Assembly (NCBI GenBank): GCA_013152695.1
Contig: JAADFV010000416.1
Span: 1-21,478 of the forward strand
Direction: 5' to 3'
Source of the DNA: Chloroflexota bacterium
GTDB taxonomy: Bacteria; Chloroflexota; Anaerolineae; J102
DNA: 21,478 nucleotides
The notes beneath the pieces are model-generated. The model did no database searches and was not told the DNA's origin. It was given only the letters and a program-made list of their open reading frames with translations. Both the position numbers and the translations under genes were made by a program. Positions 16,901 to 21,478 of the stretch are shown piece after piece (within the stretch, counting starts at the first letter, position 1; each line of letters opens with the position of its first letter).

Positions 16901-19089
16901 CCATCACCCTCGAAGAGGCTCCCAGCGGTGAATTAGCACAAGGCGACACTGTGACTTTGCGTTTTCGCATCAGCAACCACGGCGATATGCCTGCTCCCGG
17001 CGTTTATGTCGATGTCTCGATTCCTCCTTTGGACAACCTCAGCGCCAGTAGTGGGCTCGGTCCCGTACAGATTATCCCCGGCGACCCCACGCGCTTTGTC
17101 TTGGGAGAATTACCGGTGGATACCAGCACCGAATTGGTCATCAGCGGAGAATTACCGCGGCAATTATCCGAAAGCGATTTTACGATTACTGCCTTGACGG
17201 AAAGCGCCTGGACAGATTCGAATCCCGAGGACAACACGATTTCTGCCTTTGAGCTACGCGTGGCTGCCGCTGATCTGACGATCAGTTTGACTGCTAGCAA
17301 CTCACGGGCCTTATCGCCGGGTGAATCCTTTCAATGGTACCTTTCCTACCAAAATTTAGGGCAGGGTCTGGCGACCGGCGTCGTAATTACCTTGCCTTTA
17401 CCCAGCGGCATCAGTGGCTTGAGTTGGATGGCCAGCGATCCGGCTGTAAGCCAAACGTCAGCTGATCCCCTTGCTTTTTCTGTACCCGACTTGCCGGAAA
17501 ACAGCGGAGGTACGATCACGATTGAGGCTGTAGCTGGGGGAGATGTACTGCGCACCTCGGTGCAGGCTATGGTGCGAACACAGTGGGTTGATGCCGATAT
17601 TCGCAACAATGTCAGTGAGTTGTTACCCTTTGCCGTTGCCGCCGCCGATGCTGGCGAACCCAACGAAACTCGTGCTGCCGCCACCCTTTTACCTGTCCCC
17701 GGCCGTCTGGCCGATCGCAGCTATGACCGGCCCGACGATCAGGATTGGTATGTGTTTCAGGCGGATGCAGGGGTGCAGTATCGATTTTATACCGATCGGC
17801 TCACGACCGATGGGGATACCTTGTTGATCCTTTATGATGGGTTGGGCAACGAGCTTTTACGGAGTGATGATGTGGGGCCGGGAATCAAATGGTCCAGTCT
17901 GGATTGGCAGCCGCTCGCCAGTGGTACCTACTATTTGCTTGTTACTCGTCCTCAGGCCGGTCCTCCATATTTCTTGTATGACATTGTCGCGGATCGCGGC
18001 TTTGGTGCTTATATGCCTCTGTTGTGGAGACAATGGCGCCGACCTACCCCCACACCCACACCTACCCCCACGGCTACTGCCACACCCACGGCCAAACCCA
18101 CACGACCACCTACGTATACCCCGACCCCAACTCCCACGAAACAAGCTCCTCCCACCTCCACACCGACGGTCACGTCTACACCGGTTGTCGGTCAGTGTCT
18201 GCCCCAGTTTTTCACCACGATTCCCTTAAACGGCTCGCCCCGCGCCCTGGCTGCCAGTGAAACGCGCGTTCTTGTCGGTGTGGCTGGCACCGATTCCGTA
18301 GCTGTCGTCGATAGCCAGACCATCGACCTTATCGGTTCCCATAGCAGCGGTGGCCACACACCCAGTGGTATGACGGTGTGGAACTCGTTGTATTACGTCA
18401 GTAACCGGGACGATAACCGTGTTTCCATCTTTGATCTGAACACGGATACTCTGCTGACCTCGTTCGTTGTGGGGGCACGACCCCAGGGTCTGGCGGTTAC
18501 TTCTTCTGGATATCTGTATGTGGCCAATAGTGCAGCTAACACGGTTTCAGTTCATAATAAGATCAGTGGCGACCTCGTTCGCACCATCCCCCTTAACAAT
18601 GCGCCTTCGCAGGTCCTCGCTTTGGGCAAAACCGCCTGGGTGACCCTTTCCACTGGCAGTAATGGCCTATTGGCCATCGATTCCACCGGCGCCATTCTTA
18701 CCTACATTTTTGGTATCCCTGCCGGCACTTTGGGGATGGCCGCCGATCCGCGTACCGGCCTGATCTACGTCAGCCATCCTGTCTCCCGTAAGATTTATGT
18801 TGTTGATAGCTCCCAGCGCTATGTGGTGGCAACTTTCTCCTTACCGGTGGCACCGTATGGTCTGGCGATCAACACGGTCAACGAGCAACTCTACGTCATT
18901 AGTCCCGATACCAGCCAGCTTTACGTGCTCAGTTTGCTCTCAGGGAAGATTTTAGGACAGGTACGCCTTGGCCAGCAGACCAAGTCTGGCAGCCTGGGCA
19001 TTGTCTTCCTCGATGGTTATCTTTATGTGGCCAATGATGGCGAGAACAGTATGAGTGTATTCGAGGCTGGCCCTTGTACAAAGCAATGA
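13927..19089 (+). CDS. Secreted gingipain-like C25 cysteine peptidase with CARDB-like, PPC and beta-propeller modules
   Basis: 1720 aa. The signal peptide has a hydrophobic core at 22-39 and probable cleavage after ADA42. A beta-rich prodomain-like region runs to about 620 (IVTDEDGIYTLTYDDLVAAG; VALWVVGEEDGRFDPGD). The C25 caspase-fold domain spans about 625-985, with catalytic His854 (SYVGHGQ) and Cys888 (MTCLDGRF), ending in YNLLGDPALRLG. Two CARDB/DUF11-like domains follow at about 988-1235 (DLSITLEEAPSGELAQGD; DLTISLTASNS), then a PPC domain at about 1240-1355 (GEPNETRAA; DDQDWYVFQADAG), AYMPLL, a Pro/Thr linker (1373-1419) and a YVTN/YncE-like propeller to the end (LYVANSAANTVSV). The predicted mature chain has only three cysteines: the catalytic one plus Cys1424 and Cys1717 bracketing the propeller. 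No sorting signal or C-terminal membrane helix is seen, so it is probably released or bound non-covalently. Confidence 0.88.
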   Translation: MFYLFDMLSSPLIRVRPLIHRWLVLIIAVVAVGMGLLGGADAAIRPGVSVSETWGEGLVLEVYVPDYALTPSSRQPGTMRVEAPSLGEGRTGAPGQPSLPAIVAIPPDATVRLQILDDWLREGGGPLSWETVPFEQPRWQEAGDSARPVAVGASQDLLKDAIGTEQIYRASNSQDLVSAAATYEPVSLGEVGYVRDQRYVRVLLRPFEVQADGKLVVHERMRVALRFEGGKAASSATGTDSDPYFESVLQDYFINYEQGRQWRQTPADPNPTPAPATVPPERLRIVTDEDGIYTLTYDDLVAAGVKLQKIDARTLSMFSRGQEVALWVVGEEDGRFDPGDTLSFYGQRSESRYSAERVYWLSWGQIQGKRMTTSDVSPAQGGTLVTDYRATLHREENNVYLSNDPPNGEADRWYWDRYSVGGRSPIPTLSMAASISEAVPGRTAELEVAVRGFTSFYDVNPDHRLQFFVNDQFVGSGEWDGQDLLNQSYPFSSDILTPTSTFRLTATDDTGASSDVGYLDWFAIHYDRFLRAQNDQLWFRYDLNGRLRFRLDGFSASGLELFDVTDSAQPVRLLNAAETSGSGIQVEFSVEGSEEHAFLVQHSSKHLRPLRIEADFVTNYRTPSHQADYIIISHPDFIDAITPLAQYRYNQGYNVMVVNVQDVYDEFNDGEMDPYAIRDFLAYAYLHWQTPHPAFVLLVGDGTYDFLDYNGTGEINYIPPLLAIVDPFLRETATDNRMVTVSGSDNLPDMFIGRFPAKTPAQVSLMVDKTIQYETSPWPGDWQLRNLFVADNADTAGNFAALSDEVADHLLVGAYDDYKQKIYLGVNYSSSTAARQSIVQAFNQGAFLTSYVGHGQVTFWASEFIFRIEDAEGLINGGRLPVHLSMTCLDGRFQEVGRDSLSEALVMNTSGGAVATWSATGLGVAHGHDYLQRGFYQALYQEGNTILGALIVSGKLTLYTGDTLGVYHDLIDTYNLLGDPALRLGLAPTDLSITLEEAPSGELAQGDTVTLRFRISNHGDMPAPGVYVDVSIPPLDNLSASSGLGPVQIIPGDPTRFVLGELPVDTSTELVISGELPRQLSESDFTITALTESAWTDSNPEDNTISAFELRVAAADLTISLTASNSRALSPGESFQWYLSYQNLGQGLATGVVITLPLPSGISGLSWMASDPAVSQTSADPLAFSVPDLPENSGGTITIEAVAGGDVLRTSVQAMVRTQWVDADIRNNVSELLPFAVAAADAGEPNETRAAATLLPVPGRLADRSYDRPDDQDWYVFQADAGVQYRFYTDRLTTDGDTLLILYDGLGNELLRSDDVGPGIKWSSLDWQPLASGTYYLLVTRPQAGPPYFLYDIVADRGFGAYMPLLWRQWRRPTPTPTPTPTATATPTAKPTRPPTYTPTPTPTKQAPPTSTPTVTSTPVVGQCLPQFFTTIPLNGSPRALAASETRVLVGVAGTDSVAVVDSQTIDLIGSHSSGGHTPSGMTVWNSLYYVSNRDDNRVSIFDLNTDTLLTSFVVGARPQGLAVTSSGYLYVANSAANTVSVHNKISGDLVRTIPLNNAPSQVLALGKTAWVTLSTGSNGLLAIDSTGAILTYIFGIPAGTLGMAADPRTGLIYVSHPVSRKIYVVDSSQRYVVATFSLPVAPYGLAINTVNEQLYVISPDTSQLYVLSLLSGKILGQVRLGQQTKSGSLGIVFLDGYLYVANDGENSMSVFEAGPCTKQ
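18043..18183 (+). repeat. Pro/Thr-codon low-complexity repeat (linker)
   Basis: An irregular tandem of ACC/ACA/ACG/ACT and CCC/CCA/CCG/CCT codons encodes about 47 residues dominated by Thr-Pro dipeptides. It joins the PPC domain to the propeller inside the C25 protein. Such linkers are extended and often O-glycosylated in secreted proteins. Confidence 0.9.
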
Positions 19090-19091
19090 GC

Positions 19092-19111
19092 GCAGACTGG
19101 ACATGGTCTGC
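19092..19111 (+). terminator. Weak hairpin after the C25 protease gene
   Basis: GCAGAC-TGGACATG-GTCTGC forms a 6-bp stem just after the protease stop codon. No T-run follows, so intrinsic termination is doubtful. Confidence 0.25.
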
Positions 19112-19124
19112 TGCGGTAAACATC

Positions 19125-19154
19125 TTGACATTTAGAGCATTTCAAGCAAAGAAT
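19125..19154 (+). promoter_or_regulatory. Candidate promoter for rpiA-rpe, possibly giving a leaderless mRNA
   Basis: A perfect TTGACA (19125-19130) is followed 18 nt later by AAGAAT (19149-19154), a 4/6 match to the -10 consensus. Transcription would begin near 19161-19162, at the rpiA ATG. No Shine-Dalgarno lies before that ATG. Confidence 0.45.
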
Positions 19155-19161
19155 AGCTGAC

Positions 19162-19866
19162 ATGACAGACAACACTTCACTCAAAGCTAAGGCTGCCCGC
19201 GCCGCCCTTTCCTATGTCGAAGATGGCATGATTTTGGGGCTGGGTTCGGGATCGACTACCCGCATTTTTATCGATCTGTTGGGTGCGCAGGTACAAGAAA
19301 ACCAATTTAAACACATCGTTGCTGTGCCGACCTCAGAATCTTCGGCAGAGCAGGCACGCCGTTGGGGCATTCCTCTCACCAGTCTCGATGAAATATCCTA
19401 TCTAGACCTGGCTGTGGATGGAGCCGATGAAGTCGATCCACAACTCAATTTGATCAAAGGGCTTGGGAAAGCCCTGTTACGGGAAAAATTGGTGGAAATC
19501 CATGCCCGGCGCCTGCTTATCATTGTCGATGAGTCCAAACTGGTACAGTTTTTAGGGCAGCGTGGGCCTCTCCCCGTAGAGATTACACCTTTTGGCGCCC
19601 AAGCTACTCTACGCTGGCTCAACACCCTGGAGTGCCGGGCAGAACAGTGGTTTTTAGAAGATGGTTCCCCTTTGGTGACCGATAATGGCAATTATTATGT
19701 GCGCTGCTGGTTTGCAGAGGGCATTGCTCAGCCTTATGAGTTGTCACAGCAGCTGAATGCCTGGCCCGGCGTCGTGGAAAATGGCCTATTTTTAGATATG
19801 GCCACAGAGGTGCTGGTTGCAGGCGTTCAAGGAATTCAAGTCATGGAGAAAGCACAACATGATTAA
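19162..19866 (+). CDS. rpiA: Ribose-5-phosphate isomerase A
   Basis: Interconverts ribose-5-phosphate and ribulose-5-phosphate in the non-oxidative pentose phosphate pathway. The 234-aa length is near the family norm. The phosphate-binding loop GLGSGSTTRIFI starts at residue 26. The active-site stretch DGADEVDP (86-93) is followed by LIKGLGKALLREK, containing Lys99 and the catalytic-type glutamate near 108. ATVLVAG-like MATEVLVAGVQGIQVME closes the protein. ATG 19162 gives the normal family N-terminus but lacks a Shine-Dalgarno. It overlaps rpe by 8 nt, so the two isomer-forming enzymes are made from one transcript. Confidence 0.95.
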   Translation: MTDNTSLKAKAARAALSYVEDGMILGLGSGSTTRIFIDLLGAQVQENQFKHIVAVPTSESSAEQARRWGIPLTSLDEISYLDLAVDGADEVDPQLNLIKGLGKALLREKLVEIHARRLLIIVDESKLVQFLGQRGPLPVEITPFGAQATLRWLNTLECRAEQWFLEDGSPLVTDNGNYYVRCWFAEGIAQPYELSQQLNAWPGVVENGLFLDMATEVLVAGVQGIQVMEKAQHD

Positions 19867-20518
19867 GATTGCTCCTTCCATTCTTACTGCCGACTTTGCA
19901 AATCTTGGAGCACAGGTACGTGCCGCCGAGGAGGCCGGAGCAGACTGGCTGCACATCGATGTAATGGATGGCCGTTTTGTCCCCAATTTGACCATGGGGC
20001 CCTTGCTGGTTGCTTCTTTGCGGCCGCATATCTCCCTTCCTATCGATGCTCACCTCATGGTTGTGGATGCCGATAGTTTGATTCCTGCATTCATCGAGGC
20101 TGGCGCCGATCGCATTACCGTCCATGCCGAGGCATGCACGCATTTGCACCGCACGGTGCAATACATCAAGCAGTTGGGCGCGAAGGCAGGAGTAGCCTTG
20201 AACCCGGCCACTCCTTTGGTCTCCCTGGAGGAAATTCTTCCCGATTTAGATCTGGTTTTGATCATGTCGGTCAATCCTGGCTTTGGCGGGCAGTCCTACA
20301 TTCCTCAGAGCACCGACAAGATCGCTCGTTTGCACCGGCAGTTACAGGCTCGGGGCCTGAAAGAGGTGGAGATTCAGGTAGATGGTGGGATTAAGGCCCA
20401 TAACATCGATATCATCGCCGCAGCCGGTGCCACGGTGGCGGTTGTGGGCTCGGCTGTGTTCAATCAAACGGGAAGCATAGCAGAGAATATCAGGCAGTTG
20501 CGCGCCGCTTGTTCCTGA
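19859..20518 (+). CDS. rpe: Ribulose-phosphate 3-epimerase
   Basis: Converts ribulose-5-phosphate to xylulose-5-phosphate. The 219-aa TIM barrel matches the family length. It has IAPSILTADFANLG at the N-terminus, WLHIDVMDGRFVPN with metal-binding His32 and catalytic Asp34, DAHLMV, VNPGFGGQSYIP (phosphate loop) and QVDGGI with the second catalytic aspartate Asp175. ATG 19859 is chosen over the upstream in-frame start at 19817 because the family begins immediately before the IAPSIL strand and GGAG lies 10 nt upstream. The start lies inside the end of rpiA, an 8-nt out-of-frame overlap, which implies coupled translation. Confidence 0.96.
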   Translation: MIKIAPSILTADFANLGAQVRAAEEAGADWLHIDVMDGRFVPNLTMGPLLVASLRPHISLPIDAHLMVVDADSLIPAFIEAGADRITVHAEACTHLHRTVQYIKQLGAKAGVALNPATPLVSLEEILPDLDLVLIMSVNPGFGGQSYIPQSTDKIARLHRQLQARGLKEVEIQVDGGIKAHNIDIIAAAGATVAVVGSAVFNQTGSIAENIRQLRAACS

Positions 20519-20563
20519 TCGATCTCAGGGGTATCTTTGAAGGGGCTGGGACGAGAGCGGATT

Positions 20564-20581
20564 GTAAGCAAGTCGTAAGCA
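20564..20581 (+). promoter_or_regulatory. Pho-box-like pair of 7-bp direct repeats
   Basis: GTAAGCA occurs twice (20564-20570 and 20575-20581), separated by AGTC, so the period is 11 bp. The second copy ends 7 bases before a candidate -35. Two 7-mers 4 bp apart is the arrangement used by OmpR/PhoB-family regulators. Confidence 0.45.
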
Positions 20582-20588
20582 TAATCTA

Positions 20589-20617
20589 TTGATCTCTCTT
20601 TGAGAAACTGCTATGCT
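20589..20617 (+). promoter_or_regulatory. Promoter of the receiver-like gene
   Basis: TTGATC (20589-20594), a 17-nt spacer and TATGCT (20612-20617). Transcription would start near 20624 and leave a leader of about 125 nt before ATG 20750. The leader can form TGCGA/TCGCA (20641-20665), or the mutually exclusive ATGGT/ACCAT (20647-20676). Confidence 0.55.
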
Positions 20618-20712
20618 AAGGTTAATGGTTTTAGATCACTTGCGACATGGTACGGTAGTCTCGCACGATTGACCATCCCCCACAACTTCGATCATATCTT
20701 AATGGCAGAGAT

Positions 20713-20757
20713 ATGACTGAAGCTGAAATTATTACCGACGAGTACTCCTATGAATAA
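20713..20757 (+). CDS. Putative 14-codon leader ORF overlapping the receiver-like gene start
   Basis: ATG 20713 to TAA 20755-20757 encodes MTEAEIITDEYSYE. Its end overlaps the start of the next gene by 8 nt in another frame. A weak purine stretch (GGCAGAG) precedes it. The main gene has no good ribosome binding site, so translational coupling is possible. A chance ORF cannot be excluded. Confidence 0.3.
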   Translation: MTEAEIITDEYSYE

Positions 20758-21169
20758 CAAATTCTTGGTTTCTTCCCCCTCCAATTCCATAGAATGTCTG
20801 ATATTACCTTTGGCCCTCAACGGTGAAGAACAGGCCTACACACGCGTGTTACAAGACTTGCTCAAGAATATGGGGTGTTTTCCCCAGAAAATGGCCCGAT
20901 CTGCAGTAGATGCCGCTAAGATTTTCCACACAGACCTAATTTTAATTGAAGTCGATTCTTTGGAAGATTTGGAGCTCTTTCACGAGTTACGAAGTTCAAC
21001 CAAAAAACCTATCATCATGTACGGATATGGTGTGTCGTCAGCTGTGTGGGTACGAGGGCTGGAGTACGGCGCCGATGGTTTTGTCAGTTTCCCCGAAGCT
21101 CAAGAAGTACTGGCCGAACGCCTGAAAGCCATGCTTCATCGTGCTGGTCTGGAGATTAGTAGAAATTAG
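20750..21169 (+). CDS. Stand-alone pseudo-receiver (degenerate response regulator receiver domain)
   Basis: 139 aa, the size of one receiver domain with no output domain. The alternating pattern matches a receiver: CLILPLALNGEEQAYTRVLQ, KNMGC, then TDLILIEVD, KKPIIMYGYG, LEYGADGFVSFP and a final amphipathic helix (LAERLKAMLHRAG). By alignment to the usual motifs the N-terminal acidic pair is missing (LPLALNGEE) and the phospho-acceptor Asp is Glu (LILIE). The switch Thr/Ser is Gly, and the invariant Lys before Pro is Phe (VSFP). It probably works without phosphorylation, through protein contacts. Partner unknown; no kinase gene lies in the window. Confidence 0.78.
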   Translation: MNNKFLVSSPSNSIECLILPLALNGEEQAYTRVLQDLLKNMGCFPQKMARSAVDAAKIFHTDLILIEVDSLEDLELFHELRSSTKKPIIMYGYGVSSAVWVRGLEYGADGFVSFPEAQEVLAERLKAMLHRAGLEISRN

Positions 21170-21190
21170 TTTTAGTGTAGGATGACCTAT

Positions 21191-21219
21191 CCAGCACAGT
21201 AAACTTGACTGAGTGCTGG
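21191..21219. terminator. Hairpin between convergent reading frames (candidate terminator)
   Basis: CCAGCAC and GTGCTGG form a perfect 7-bp stem that AGT/ACT can extend inward. It lies 21 nt after the receiver-like stop codon, followed only by TTTGT. It is symmetric and could serve both strands, but the T-run is poor. Confidence 0.45.
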
Positions 21220-21231
21220 TTTGTAAGATTA

Positions 21232-21478
21232 TCAGTGATAATAAAAGTTTGTTTTTGAGGAAGCACCCTCCGGAACTCTGACAGGTCTATATTTTTCCAG
21301 AATCCGTACGTCGTCTTTGCGCGCTTGCCCGATCGCGCGCGACTGTTTATTGCCACTTAGCATCAGGTCATTGAGGGCTGATGCGCTATTCGATTTGGCC
21401 CGGCTGTTGATACGGAATTTTTCGCCCTTCCCCCTTTCCTCCGCTTTCTGGCTTCTACCCCGTCCTTCGCCCCTGGGT
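21232..21478 (-). CDS. Possible C-terminal part of an unknown gene running in from the right edge
   Basis: One minus-strand frame is open from the window edge to a TGA at 21232-21234, giving 81 residues with no stop. It is strongly charged and Ser/Asn/Gly-rich (RGEGRGRSQKAEERGKGEKF near the edge, ending ILEKYRPVRVPEGASSK and NFYYH). I see no domain. The position, convergent with the receiver-like gene across a symmetric hairpin, supports a real gene end. The low complexity and lack of a start leave it uncertain. If it is not a gene, 21170-21478 is non-coding with nothing else recognised. Confidence 0.35.
   Translation of the reverse strand, partial: PRGEGRGRSQKAEERGKGEKFRINSRAKSNSASALNDLMLSGNKQSRAIGQARKDDVRILEKYRPVRVPEGASSKTNFYYH

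Noticed and set aside
18043..18183. Short repeats that could suggest a CRISPR or minisatellite
   Set aside because: They are irregular Thr/Pro codons within a continuous reading frame, with no spacer-repeat order.
21156..21356. Minus-strand 66-aa ORF near the right end
   Set aside because: It overlaps the end of the receiver-like gene and competes with a longer frame that is open from the window edge.

Overview
This 21.5 kb window is a chromosomal segment of moderate GC with housekeeping and accessory genes, most likely from the Chloroflexota (Anaerolineae/Caldilineae-like). That placement is an inference. It rests on large secreted proteins with Pro/Thr-rich linkers, a gingipain-type (C25) protein preceded by an 'AYMPLL'-type motif, a small protein of a kind I recall from Chloroflexi, and a GlnRS with a GatB-like tail as in Deinococcus. 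No mobile element, tRNA, rRNA or CRISPR array was seen.

Layout. On the minus strand, positions 1-7809 hold glnS (open at the left edge, so its C-terminus is missing) and, upstream of it, a complete elongasome operon transcribed mreB-mreC-mreD-mrdA(PBP2)-rodA. The operon is tightly packed and starts from an extended -10 promoter at about 7870. A separate promoter at about 2145-2172 probably drives glnS. Next is a class IV aminotransferase (minus strand), divergent from a plus-strand pair: a degenerate methyltransferase-like protein and a class V aminotransferase resembling the NifS-like half of molybdenum cofactor sulfurase.

The centre holds a secreted, C-terminally membrane-anchored TPR-like protein of unknown function (minus strand). 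It is divergent from a small ABM-like protein, with a perfect 7-3-7 inverted repeat between them. A 1720-residue secreted gingipain-like protease follows. It carries CARDB-like and PPC modules, a Pro/Thr linker and a C-terminal YVTN-type beta-propeller bracketed by the only two non-catalytic cysteines of the protein.

The right end holds rpiA and rpe, which overlap by 8 nt and together interconvert the pentose phosphates. Then comes a stand-alone receiver-like protein that appears to have lost every phosphorylation residue. Its promoter has a Pho-box-like pair of 7-bp direct repeats and a 14-codon leader ORF overlapping its start. A convergent partial ORF may enter from the right edge. The elongasome cluster is the clearest functional unit. 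The pseudo-receiver locus and the two large secreted proteins are the least conventional parts.
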